A stretch of 64,000 nucleotides of DNA from Armigeres subalbatus (Eukaryota; Arthropoda; Insecta; Diptera; Culicidae). The DNA is taken from positions 420,124,283-420,188,282 of the forward strand of contig NC_085140.1 of NCBI RefSeq assembly GCF_024139115.2. The letters run 5' to 3'. The notes below the pieces were generated by a model. The model saw only the letters and a list, made by a program, of their open reading frames with translations, was not told the DNA's origin and made no database searches. A program made the position numbers and the translations under genes. Below, piece by piece: positions 21,008 through 31,929 of the stretch (positions within the stretch are counted from its first letter, which is position 1; each line of letters opens with the position of its first letter).

Positions 21008-22436
21008 TATTACATACAGCTACGTACTGCCCATGATCGCATATTTGTAACGCATTTTTGTTCATTTTGTAAAAAGTCTGTGAATTGTTCAGAAAGCTCA
21101 AATTACTGCATCTAATTCCACAACAGTAAAAAAAGGCTCTACTATCTTGCTTATCTGTGGTAAGCTGGAAATGATTGAGTTTGTGGGGAGGATTGACAAA
21201 CGATTTACTAAATCAACAAAAATGTAAATGTTATATATGCGATCATGGGCAAAGTAGTCCTACGTCACCTTTGCGAACAACCCAAGCGTACAACCTGATT
21301 GGGCTGTACCTTTGGGTTTTTTTCCTATCATTTTCTATCAAATAGATCGAAATATTGGGAAGACGTTCTTCAATACAACAAAGTTGCCCAAATCCTATGG
21401 ATTAATTAGTATTTATCATCTTACCCTTTATTTAGTCGTAAGTGAATATTGATTTCAATAGAAGACGCTACTTTCTGAAGCTTAGTCAATACCCGAAGAG
21501 GCACATGGGACTTGAAAGTGAAATATTGTGCAATACAAATATGTACGATTATGTTTTACAATATCGTTGTAATATTATAGTTGTTAAACCATCAAGCTGC
21601 TTTAAAGGGATCTGTATTGCTCCAAAAATGAATTCAACTCTGACAAGAATAACATTTCTTGCTGGGTCTGTCTTTCATCACGAAGCATGCCACTGTGCTT
21701 TGATGGCGGTTCCATACATGGGTGAATAGATGTTGTACTTGTAGAGCAGCCCGACCGATTTATCTAACCAATGGAAACAGACAACCCAAAAGGAATGCTA
21801 ACATGTTTCGGCTACTGCCTGCAAAGGCGAAATCAATCCGTTTCAGTAGCCTGAATTGATCGTCGACAACCCACCAATAAGAGAATCATGAAAGAGCTCT
21901 GTCATTTTTTGAGGTTTTTATTTCAATTTCAACAGTTGTTCCCTCGCGGCTATGTGTTTACCTTCCCACCAAACCCGCCTACCGGATCAACTCGCAGTGC
22001 CGAAGATCTCTACTTGATCTTGGACCCGAACGGATCGGATGATCGCGTTGAACGCTGCTGAAAACGGCGATGGTGCCCCCGCAGCTCTCGTTCGGTAATA
22101 ATTAGGTGGGCATAGAAGCCATCCAACGCAGCTGGGCGACCGGGATTATCATCGGCTGCCATCGAGCCCGTCTGACCTGGAGCGCGTGTTTATGATTGAT
22201 TAGGACTGAAAGCCATACCACTTCGGCTGTGTGCGGCGAGTAGCTTGGAGCGCAGCGTAGGCCAAATGAACAAACATTCATCAAAGACAATGGAAATGCT
22301 AATCTGGTTAGCATTGTGTCGCATGCTTTATCCGACGAATGGGATTATATCGTGACTGATTTGGGATTATCCGAATTAAATACGGTGTTCAACGTCGTCA
22401 ATTGTATTTGATAGTAAAGATGGATTGCTTGTAAGC
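21008..22436. other. Low-repeat stretch upstream of the tRNA gene, no protein gene seen
   Basis: Open frames of 95 codons (21442-21729) and 70 codons (22102-22314, minus) show no family signature. The part from 21950 onwards is GC-richer than the average here. Confidence 0.4.
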
Positions 22437-22508
22437 AGCAGAGTGGCGCAGTGGAAGCGTGCTGGGCCCATAACCCAGAGGTCCGTAGATCGAAACTACG
22501 CTCTGCTA
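22437..22508 (+). tRNA. tRNA-Met: Initiator tRNA-Met (CAT)
   Basis: A complete 72-nt cloverleaf. The acceptor AGCAGAG pairs with CTCTGCT, followed by discriminator A. The anticodon stem CTGGG/CCCAG holds the loop CCCATAA (anticodon CAT, C at position 33). The T stem is CGTAG/CTACG with loop ATCGAAA. The ATCGAAA loop (no TTC) and the GGG/CCC anticodon stem are hallmarks of animal cytoplasmic initiator tRNA, which delivers methionine to the start codon. There is no intron. The internal A box (TGGCGCAGTGG) and B-box region serve as the pol III promoter, and a T6 run starting about 22515 is a plausible terminator. All stems pair, so it is probably functional. Confidence 0.97.
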
Positions 22509-24422
22509 ATTGTATTTTTTATTAGTTTTCTGAAGACGTCTGTTGAATGCACATTTTTGCTTTTATGATATAAAAAATACCATGGCAGACGATAAGATGT
22601 GCCAAACCCCATATTTGAGTTCATACTCCAATTTTAGCATTCCATAACCCTTCGATAATTGAATCGTGTTTACTCACGCACGCGATTAACCATTCCGTTC
22701 GATTGAGTTATGCTATCGAAATGTTGAACTGACATTTTGGGTGCCCTCAAGCATCAGCTCGTAAATTCGTCGGCACCCGCGTAGTCGATTCGATAAATCC
22801 AACCGGCATCATCAGCATCATCGTCGCAGCACCAAGGTGTTTCAGTGCGCGGGAATTCAAGTGGCCCTCTGAAAATTCGCCGCTAATGGCAATTTATCCA
22901 TCTTCGTCAGGTGAAGCCAATCAGCGCGCGATGACGTACCGAAGAAGAATCGCAATAAATGTGCGCCATGCGTTGATGAAAGCTAGTTAATGTGTTTCAT
23001 TGAGAATGCAATTGGGTTTAAGTTATTGTCCTTGAGAAACATGGGGAATTGAGCATTTAGACTAATCTATTTGTAAAATAATTTGTAAAATTATGTCTCT
23101 ATTGATGTTCCATGCAGTGTTTTAAGCGAAATTTTGTTACGTTTAATGAAATTTCCAGCTATGAAATAGAATTTTGAACATAAGTAAGTAGTTATCACCG
23201 CTAAGAAGTATTTCAGCAGCCAGGACGACGACGGCAAGCAAATCAGAAACTAGTTTTCAGCGCATTTTCTACCAGCTGTGGCAACAAATGTGATGACAGT
23301 CTTTTTATTATTTATGATCTTGTCCCGGCTCAATTAGACCATAAAATAAGCCAGACTTGCTATCAATGGGCTCCAGAATTGGTTATTGCAGGCAAATCTA
23401 GGCAAACCGTTTCTAGCGCGAGGAAAAGACACATTCAGAGTTGCTCAATGATGTATGCATGCGAGAGACATACTTAGCACGCTTTCCGCGCGGCGTACAC
23501 TGTGAAAAATAATTCCCGATACCCACAAGGCAATTACGGGGAAATGCAACTCCGAAGTTGCGTTCGGTGCGCGCACGACAAGGCTCCACAAAATTGGATT
23601 TCCCATATACATAAGGTTTCCATCCAGATCCACATGTTTGACTTCGAAACGGAACATTATCGGCAAAGGCAGGGAGCGTGGAATGATTTATTGATTTTGG
23701 TTAAAACAGCAGTTAATGCGGTCGCTGTTCTCCGATATTGCGTATGGGATGGTTGCCTGCTTGCACACAGTGCCCCTGTCGATGCTCTTATTGCCTCCGG
23801 TCAATCCATCCAGGGCTCTCAATTTGGTCAAACTGGATCATTTGTTATACAGTCACTTTTGGGCTTAATGGTGCGTGTAAAGGCTTGAAATTATGCTCAT
23901 TGGTTCAAATGTTGTTATGCAGAAGGATCGAGACGATTGTCACGATTGACGACAAGATAGGTGCATTTGAAAGGGTAGTTACTTGAACGTGTGGTGGACT
24001 GTTCTGCTACACGTGTTAAAAATAATGCAATCGGTCTAGAAACATTTAGTTGCATTAGTTATCAAATTTAATAATGAAACTGAATAAGATTGCACGTGAC
24101 ATAAGATTAGTTTGGAACAACAGTTCCCATCATGGAAACAACCACTATTCACAAGATCGGTTTCGAACAGACGACTAACTCATTGCGGAAAAGAAAATAT
24201 CCTTAATTTTGGCAATAAAAACATGAACTGCTAATTCGCGGTTAAGCTAATTGCAAAAATCGTTCATCATAAGCGAGATACTGCTGAAACATCGCGAATA
24301 GAATGTGACCACATACATCATTTATTCGATCGAATGCAGATTTCCATATAAACAGACCCGATTACACACGATGACTGTGCACAGTTCGAGTTTCAGTGAC
24401 GCTCTTGAGTCCATTTGAAACG
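22509..24422. other. Low-repeat stretch, no supported gene
   Basis: Includes a 128-codon plus frame (23502-23888) and a 73-codon minus frame that overlaps it (23445-23666). The two overlap antisense and neither has a recognisable domain, so neither is called. Confidence 0.4.
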
Positions 24423-24830
24423 CGCAGAGGATTACCCCAAGGTGATGATCTTTTATGCCCGATATATAACATCGCCTTAAAGGGATTTTCACAAGGTCCT
24501 TTGTGATGGCGTCGACATTGATATCACGAAACGTACTTTCGAGACGATGGAGGAAACCTTCATTAGGCCGAAAAGGGAAGCTAAGCGGAACGGAATAGTC
24601 ACACCGAAGACAAAGAAAGTGATAGGATGATGCATAAGACTACTTTTTTACTCGTGATGGCGAAATAGGGGTGGTAAGCGAATTTGTGTACCTACTTGGG
24701 CCCTTGAGAAAAAGAAAAAAATAGATTGATCCGCGGAAATAACGCGCAGCCAGTACCTTTGCATAGAGTAAATGTTGCATAGCAAGCCTTGAGTATAACA
24801 TTGAAGATTCGGCTCGATAAAAGGCAGTGT
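24423..24830 (+). mobile_element. Heavily decayed non-LTR RT palm fragment
   Basis: From 24423 the frame reads RRGLPQGDDLLCPIYNIALK, the LPQGD-x-LS-x-LLFNIAL motif of a LINE reverse transcriptase. After a shift it reads DGVDIDITKRTFETMEETF and then PKREAKRNGIVTPKTKKVIG, which aligns by eye with FADDIDIIG..T..A..LKREA..IGL.IN..KTKY. EFVYLGP follows near 24680. The FADD aspartates are partly lost (DGVDID). No frame is intact. This is the oldest RT relic in the window. Confidence 0.65.
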
Positions 24831-25099
24831 TGGTAAAAATTCAAATACTCAAATCTCATACACGATTCAAATCAAGCGCGATGCAAACCTCACCCGACTC
24901 ATGGCTCGAGGAATCGTACATGATTCGACTCGCGATTTGCATCATTGCGTGATTTCTGCGTGTTCTTCTTCGCTAAATTCATCGGAATAACTTTCTTTAC
25001 TTAAAACAACGGGTAATAAATCCATACGTAAACATAAAATACGTTTCGATTGGTTTTTGACACTTTTTGGAGCGAAATCATTTTTGGGCGAATGAGCGA

Positions 25100-27279
25100 A
25101 AAGATGCGATTCTGCGTGAAAAACTCATGTGCGATGCTCCCCTGCAGAATCGCAAGCGAGTCAGCTCGCGCATGAGCCCCCTAAGCAAATCTTCCAACAG
25201 AGCTCTGGTCCCCACAAGTCCCTATCTCACGCTTCCACGGTTCGTCCGATGACAAAAGGCCGCCAGCTAAGGATTATGTACTTAGCTGCTAGTGCAGCCT
25301 GGGCACTGTTGTCCTTCTGACATCAACTAGAGTGAGAAGGTACGCCTCGAACGTCTGTTCACCAGGAGGTGCGTCTCAAACAGCGTCTGCCTGGTACCCA
25401 GCGGCTGATTAACGAAATGCTGTATCGCGTCAGCTATACCTAAGGTGGCAGCCCCATCATCGCGATGTAGGTAACGCGACCCCGGTAAGGTAGTTTACTG
25501 AAGCCTCTCAAATACCACGAAAAATGGAGATAGAAGAAAAAGATATTTTTGGCAACCGACCTGTCCACGAAATCAGGACTATGATTGGAAACTCGGTACC
25601 TGGAATGTCAAGACTCTAAATGAACCTGGACGAGTGAGCCTTCTGGCTCGCGAACTGCAGAAGGTTGGAGTGACGTGGTCGCTATTCAAGAAGTGCGATG
25701 GCCCAGATCCGGAGAACGTGAATTCCGAGCCGTGGACCCCACGACCAACACTGCATTCAAGTATAACATCTATCACAGCGGCGGTGAAAAAGCAGAGCAT
25801 GGAGTTGGTTCTATAGTGATAGGCAAGCAAGTGAAGCGAGTGATGAGGTGGAAATCTATTAGCGAACGAATCTGTTGTTAAGGATACGGGGCAAATTCTT
25901 CAATCACATCCTAATCAACGTTTACGCACCGATAAACGAAAAATCCGACGACGTGAAGGACACGTTTTATGAATGTCTTGATAAAGCCTATGGAGAATGC
26001 CCGAAGCATAACTTGAAAATTGTTATCGGAGACGCTAACGCCCAGGTCGGTAGAGAGGCATTTTTCCGTCCCATAATCGGTAGGGAGAGCCTTCACTCCG
26101 CTACCAATGACAACGGCCCACGGCTAGTAAATTTCGTTGCTGCCAGAGGGATGGTCATCAATAGCACCTACTTTGCACGAAAGAACATCCGAAAGCACAG
26201 CTGGAGACACCCAAATGGTGAAACTTTCAACCAGATAGACCATGTGCCGGTAGATGGGCACCATTTCTCTGATGTTATCGATGTGCGGACATTCAGAGGT
26301 AACATTGACTCTGATCACTACCTCGTAAAATTCGATCACGGTTGTCAACTGTATCGAACGAAAGATCACAGCGAACGATGCGTTACAATATCCAGCGAAT
26401 GTCAGCGGAAGGAGTATCGGCTGAGTACCGCCAGAAGCTCGACGAACGGATAAGTACAATCAACGTTAGCGACAACATCAACGATCTATGGGAGTTGATC
26501 CATGGAGCGGTGAGCACAACAGCACGAGAAGTGGTAGGCACTGCACAGAGGCGACCCAGGACGGGTTGGTTCGATGTGGAGTGTCAGAGAGTGACAGACG
26601 AGAAGAACGTTGCCAGAAGCCGGATGTTGGTGTCGGGTACCCGATCGAATAGAGATCGGTACAAGGAAGCAAGAGCAGCCGAAAAACGAACCAACCAGGA
26701 AGAAAAAAAAACAGTATGAAGAATACGTGATTACTGAGGTGCACGAAAAAATGGAGCAGAACGTTGTGCGGAAGTTTTATGCGACTGTAAATGGCGTGTG
26801 GAGGAAAACAGCGCCATCTCCCGTCATGTGCAACGACCAACAAGAGAATCTGCTTACAGATAAAACTGAAGTGGCTGCCAGGTGGAAGCAACACTTCGAG
26901 ACTTTGTTGAATAGTGGAAGTGACGGTGCATCGGTGAGAAGAATAAATATTAGCGACAATGGACAAGGTGTGGAGCCGCCTACACTGGATGAGGTTAGAA
27001 AAGCTATTGAAGATCTGAAAACCAATAAGGCTGCGGGGAAGGACCAACTCCCGGCTGAACTTCTCAAACATGGCAGTGAGCAGCTTTATGAAGTTCTGCA
27101 CCATATTATGTCGAAAATATGGAAAGACGAGGAATTACCTGCTAGTTGGTTGGACGGCCTTATTTGCCCTCTCTTTAAGAAAGGGCACAGACTGGAGTAC
27201 GCCAATTACCGAGGAATAACCCTCCTTCATTCGGCGTACAAAATTATGTCCCGTATTCTGTTCAACAGATTGAGACCGG
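25100..27279 (+). mobile_element. RTE-like non-LTR retrotransposon, 3'-truncated, frame-shifted
   Basis: About 400 bp of GC-richer leader (25100-25510) precedes ORF2. The APE endonuclease shows GTWNVKTLNEPGRVSLLARE, then VAIQEVRWP, IVIGDANAQVG, QIDHVPVDGHHFSDVIDVRT and SDHYLV, so the N, E, D-N and D-H catalytic motifs are present. Next come a linker (ECQRVTDEKNVARSRM), YEEYVITEVHEKMEQNVVRK and the RT start: [53 protein letters not shown]. It stops at 27279, before the FADD core, where an opposed fragment begins. At least four frame changes occur (near 25675, 25875, 26360 and 26710). Not functional. Confidence 0.88.
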
Positions 27280-27475
27280 TCTTCCGATATTCGCGAAGTT
27301 AACGATGGATGGTTCAACCAACAGCTGATGCAACTCGATGTTCAATCGCCTTCTCCACCATGTGCACCCCACCATAGATAGTTCACAGCACTTTTCTTTC
27401 GAAAACTCCAAGTGCGCGTTGGTCCTTGGTCTCGTGTCCGTTTGCTTCTCGGAAGCAGCTCGAACGCCTTCTTCC
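27280..27475 (-). mobile_element. Opposed fragment of a LINE ORF2 C-terminus
   Basis: Minus-strand frames read DQRALGVFERKVL, then a TIYGGVHMVEKA-type segment and NIELHQLLVEPSIVNFANIG, which matches the ERKVLR.I.GG..NHELY.LY..D.IV..IK pattern also seen at 47200-47370. It abuts the plus-strand copy directly at 27279/27280. The sequence differs from the family at 45352, so it comes from a related but distinct element. Confidence 0.7.
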
Positions 27476-29590
27476 AAGATGTTCAGAAGCCTCCTTTCGA
27501 GAGGCTTGGAAGCATCTTTCGAGATGCTTGGAAACCTCCTTTCAAGATGCTTGGAAATCTCCTTTCAAGAGGATTGGAAGCCTCCTTTCAAGAGGCCCCG
27601 AAGCCTCGCTTTGAGATACCCGGAATGCTCTTTCAATAGGCTCTGAAGCCTCCTTTCAAGAAGGTCGGAGGCCTCCTTTCAAAAAGCTCGGAAGCTTTTC
27701 AAAAGGCTCGGAAAACTACTTTCAAGAGGCTCGAAAGCCTCCTTGCAAAAGGCTCAGAAGCCTCTTTCCAATAGGCTCAGAAGCCTCTATCCAATAGGCT
27801 CGGAAGCCTCCTTGCAACAGACCTGAGAGCCATCTTCCAAGAAGCTCGGAAACCTGCTTTCAAGAGGTTGGGCAACCTTTTTCCAAGAAGATGGAAGCCT
27901 TGTTTAAGGACGCCCGGAAGTCCAAGAAGCTTGAAAACCTTTTTAAAGGGTTGGAAGCCTTTTTGCCTTTCTCGTACAACAAAGTTGTACCAGAAGGCTA
28001 TAATTTTACTCCAAAGGTGTGTATGTGTGTAGCCCATAAATATTTTTTTTTGTTAAACGCGTTTCATATAGAAGGGCTTGACAGATTCGAGTGTAACTGG
28101 TTTCATTCGACGGAGCAAATTTCGTAGTTGGACACTATTGTTTTTGTTTTTTAATAAATCAAGCAGTTTGGATTATATTTTTATTTTTTAATCAACAAAA
28201 ACACAAATGCCCATTGAATCATTGATCATTTTAGCCGTGGCGCAACCCACGGTAAGTAATTTTTAAGCAACGTACTAAAATTGCACCAAATCTTTTAACC
28301 GCAGAAACGTAGGCAATAAGCACTGCATTTACAACATTAATTCGAATTCAACATATTGAATTGAGAAAGGCATCATCACCACCGGTGGATAAATTTGGGT
28401 TTTTCAAAAAGCTTGGATGGCTCGGGAGGCTCCTTTCGAAAGGGCTTGGAAGCATCCTTTCGAGAGGCCCGGAAGCCTCGCTTTGAGAGACCCGGAATCC
28501 TCTTTTCAAGAGGCACGGAAACCTCCTTTCAAGAAGGTCGGAAGCCTTCTTTCAAAAAGCTCAGAAGACTCCTTTCAAGAGGCTCGAAAGGTTCTTTTCA
28601 AAAGGCTCGGAAAACCGGACTGAAAGCCGTCTTCCAAGAAGCCCGGAATCCTGCTTTCAAGAGGCTGGGAACCTTCTTTTCAATAACCCGGTGTCGAACT
28701 TAATCTAGAAATAATAAAACACCTTAATAAAGAATTAAATTTAAAAAAAAATCAATAGCCTGGGAACCCTCCTTTCAACAGACCGGAAGCCTATTTTCAA
28801 GAGGCCTGGAGCCTTGTTTTAAGACGCCCAGAAGTCTACTTTTAAGAAGCTTGGAAGCCGCCTTTTAAAAGGGTCGGAAGCCTTCTTTCAAAACGCTTGG
28901 ATGGCTCCTTTCAAGACGCTCGGGAAGCTCCTTTCAAGAGGCTCGGAAGCCTTTTTTCAAAAAGCTCAGAGGACTCCTTTCAAGAGGCTCGAAAGGTTCT
29001 TTTCAAAAGGCTCGGAAAACTTCTGTCAAGAGGCTCGGAAGCCTACTTTCAAGAGGATCAGAAGCCTACTTCCAAGAGGATCAGAAGCTTGCTTTCAAGA
29101 GGATCAGAAGACTCTGTCCAGTAGGCTCGGAAGCCTCCTTTCAAGAGGTTGGGAAGCTTCTTTTCAACAGACTGGGAAGCCTCTTTTCAAGAGGCCAGGA
29201 GCCTTGTTTTAAGACGCCCGGAAATCTACTTTCAAGAGGCTGGGAAAGCTCCTTTTAAGAGGTTCGGAAGCCTCCTTTCAAGTGGCTCAGAGCCCCTTTC
29301 CAATAGGCTCAGAAGCCTCTATTCAATAAGCTCAGAAGCCTCCTTGCAAGAGGCCTGAAAGCCGTCTTCCAAGAAGCCCAGAGGCCTGCTTTCGAGAGGT
29401 TAGGAAACCTCTTTTCAAGAAGATAGAAGCCTTGTTTTAGGACGCCCGGAAGTCTACTTCCAAGAAGCTTGGAAGCCTCCTTTTAACAGGCTCGGAAGCC
29501 TATTTTCAAGAGGTACGGAAGCTTACTTTTAAGAATTCAAGAGCTTGGAATTGTTCTTTCAAGAGACCTGGAAGCCTGCTTTCAGGAAGG
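27476..29590 (+). repeat. ~2-kb minisatellite with a 23-bp period
   Basis: Units of the type GGAAGCCTCCTTTCAAGAGG plus CTC repeat every 23 bp. Examples near 27750-27800 keep an exact 23-bp spacing, others vary by a few bases. It is interrupted by an M1-type MITE (27959-28404) and by an AT-rich 70-bp patch near 28688-28757. Because 23 is not a multiple of 3, all three plus frames read the same cyclic ~23-residue peptide (FKRLGSLLSRGSEASFQEA-like), so several overlapping open frames appear. The array ends at a hAT-like terminus. Confidence 0.9.
27959..28404 (+). mobile_element. M1 MITE-like element inserted in the 23-bp array
   Basis: Starts ttttgcctttctcgtacaac and ends gagaaaggcatcatcaccac, cggtggataaatttgggttt. 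Array units run directly up to both ends, which gives clear boundaries and shows that it is younger than the array. The interior is diverged from the copy at 30175. Confidence 0.8.
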
Positions 29591-29653
29591 GGTACCTCAA
29601 TTAATGCAATAGTTAGAAGGGGTACCTCTCAAGAAAAAGGTTGAGAACCGCTG
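29591..29653 (-). mobile_element. hAT-like terminus closing the minisatellite
   Basis: On the minus strand it reads CAGCGGTTCTCAACCTTTTT, then cttgagaggtacccc. CAGYGGTTCTCAACC is a widespread hAT terminal sequence. No matching left terminus is seen upstream of the array, where LINE fragments lie instead. Gtgtagaa at 29654-29661 would be one target copy, but its partner is not seen. Confidence 0.65.
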
Positions 29654-29910
29654 GTGTAGAAGTTGTCGTTCAACTTTATATCATGTTATAAATATCGTAA
29701 TCCAAACAGGCTAAAACCACAACTTTTAACGATAATTCAAACTACAGATAAAATTAGCTCAAATTCTATTTACGGTTGTGTATGAGGAGCGAGTGGTAGA
29801 TAGAAGTAGGTTACTTTGAATTGCTCTGATTGAAGCAGAACTCGTCAATTCCTAACTCACTCGCCAATTTGATTCTAAAAAGTGGATTATGAATCGCATT
29901 AACCTATATA

Positions 29911-30100
29911 GGGGGAATGACGGCTTTGGCAGGTTTTGTTCTATTATTGTCAGGGGGATTTTTTATTACTGATTATGCTCAAATTTGCCCTAAACATTTT
30001 TTGCATATCAAAGAATATTGTGGCCAAATTTCATAAAATTTATTGGACAAAAACCCCCTGACAATAATAGAACAAAATCTGCCAAAGCCGTCTGTTCCCC
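29911..30100. mobile_element. 190-bp MITE, TA-flanked, ~45-bp inverted ends
   Basis: The left end GGGGGAATGACGGCTTTGGC, then aggttttgttctattattgt and caggggg, is mirrored by ccccctgacaataatagaac through to gccaaagccgtctgttcccc. TA lies on each side (29909-29910 and 30101-30102), as expected of Tc1/mariner-type integration. Confidence 0.88.
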
Positions 30101-30174
30101 TATGTCTACTAATTAGTTCTACAAAGTGTTTTCAAACTCCTCCATCTGGCATCTGATCCACTGGTTTTTGATTT

Positions 30175-30598
30175 TTTTGCCTTTCTCGTACAACAAAGTT
30201 GTACCGAAAGGTATCATTTCACTCAAAAAACGAATTCTTTATAGAAAGCAAGGAGACCCATAGTGTTAAATACCAATCGACTCAGCTCGACAAACTGAGC
30301 ACATGTCTGTCTGTCATGTATGTGTGTATGTATGTGGGTGTATGTGTGTGCACAAAAGCTAAGTAAAACATTAGACAACTTTTCATATAGTAATCTTTAA
30401 TCGATTTTCTCGCAACAAGTTGCATTCGAAAGGTGGTAAGGCCTTGTAGATCACTATTGAATTTTGTGACAATCGACCGTTGCGTTCAAAAGTTATTAAG
30501 AAAATGGTTCATTGAACCCTCGATTGAACCATATAAGGTTGGTGTCTTGGCTAAATGCGAGAAAGGCAGTATCACTTTTCGGTGTTAAGTTGGGTTTT
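30175..30598 (+). mobile_element. M1 MITE-like element, best copy in the window
   Basis: Begins ttttgcctttctcgtacaac, with internal gttgtaccgaaaggtatc, ggagacccatagtgtt, cgactcagctcgac, a tgtctgtctgtcatgtatgt block and gattttctcgcaacaagttg, and ends gcgagaaaggcagtatcact, tttcggtgttaagttgggtt. GCCTTTCTC and GAGAAAGGC are inverted. Relatives lie at 957, 8329 (end only), 27959 and 55545. Confidence 0.82.
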
Positions 30599-31282
30599 TA
30601 ATCTAGTGATGGCTGGCTTTAATGATATTTTATGGCTTTAATTAAGCCAATGGAATTTGAATTGATCAAGAGCTATGAATCATATTAATCGAAAAATTTA
30701 AAATAATAATTATTAAATTAACGCAATGAAGATTGAAGTTGCTCCACCTCTCCTTATTCCTGTGCCAAAGGAGCGTGACTTAAATTTATTGCTGACACTT
30801 GATATCGTATTAAGACTTCACTAGTTACGAATCCACATTTTTTGCTATTCTTGGAGAAATAAGTGAAAGCATAATAGAACTGCTATCGACAAAGCGGCTT
30901 TATCTACTTGATCGTGCTCGAAAAATAAGTAAGATTTTAAAACCTAGTATATTGGCTATATATTTTAGGATTTTAAAAAAAAATAAAATCATGGAACATC
31001 ATCGTCAAATGCAATGCAACTCGTTGCAATAAATCTGTTAAGGATAAATGCCTGTAAAATGAGTGTGTTTTTGAAACGCGTATTGCATGTAAAAAATAAT
31101 ATCCAAAGTGGCACAAGTCAAACCAAAATGGTTGCAGCAACTTATTGAGTTAAAGTTACCGATATGGCACGTGGGACTGCTCATAACTTCTGAGCACATT
31201 GTCCGATATAGTCCATTTCTAATAGCAAACAATCAATTTCCCGTCCTGTACAACTTGTTGTGAGTAAATAGGTTAGGACTAA
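30599..31282. other. AT-rich stretch, no gene seen
   Basis: Words near 31040-31282 (gttaaggataaatgcctgta, cacattgtccgatatagtcc) also occur inside M1 relatives, but ends are not visible. Confidence 0.4.
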
Positions 31283-31583
31283 GGCTGTGAACCATTCCAC
31301 TGATTCGTTTAACATTTAGTTTAAATTTGACTGCTCATTATGGCTACTGCTCCGTGGTTGAAAATAAACCTGCTCTGGAGCAAGGCTAGATTTAACATTT
31401 CGATAGTCAAACTTTGTTCGAGAGAAAACTGGCGATAAGTCCATTTTGCTCCAAATAACTATCAATCTGTCAAACTCAAATGTGTCGGTTTCGGAGTAAA
31501 ACTTGAACCACGATGGAAAAATAACCATAGAACTGTCAAATTTTAACTAAAAGTTAAACGAATCGGTGGAATGGTTCACAGCC
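31283..31583. mobile_element. 301-bp MITE with ~50-bp inverted ends
   Basis: Left GGCTGTGAACCATTCCACTG, then attcgtttaacatttagttt; right reverse complement GGCTGTGAACCATTCCACCG, then attcgtttaacttttagtta. Both continue into aaatttgac. The interior lacks a credible gene. Confidence 0.88.
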
Positions 31584-31929
31584 AATGTGTTCTAAAAATA
31601 AGTGAATTTTCAAATAAATTTTACGAAAAAGGCCTTACAGGCATTCTCAGGCCTTCTATAAAAAAAATGTTTTTCGTAACAAAATAGTATATTGTCCACA
31701 ACTTCCGAGCCTATTGTCTGATCAACCCGATTTTTAATAGGAGCGATAGATTGAAAAGTAAATCGATTAAGGATAAGTGCCAAAAAATGGGTTACATTTT
31801 TTCACAAGATTTTTCTGTAAAAAATAGTATTTTTGCCATAGACTCATTACTGAGGGTTGTGGGTTCGACTCCCATGGAAGGGAAAGTGGTTACCTCCAAT
31901 ACATTTTTCAAATCAGTATCTTCCACATA
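31584..31929. other. No gene seen; possible SINE fragment near 31850
   Basis: Tgtgggttcgactcccatgg at 31857-31876 is a good pol III B box, but no A box lies about 40 bp upstream. It is most likely a 5'-truncated tRNA-derived SINE. Confidence 0.4.

Noticed and set aside
23502..23888. 128-codon frame
   Set aside because: An antisense open frame overlaps it and the composition is not coding-like. No family recognised.
27338..29358. Seven overlapping plus-strand frames with FKRLGSLLSRGSEASFQEA-like repeats
   Set aside because: A 23-bp tandem repeat gives the same cyclic peptide in each frame. There is no gene signal.
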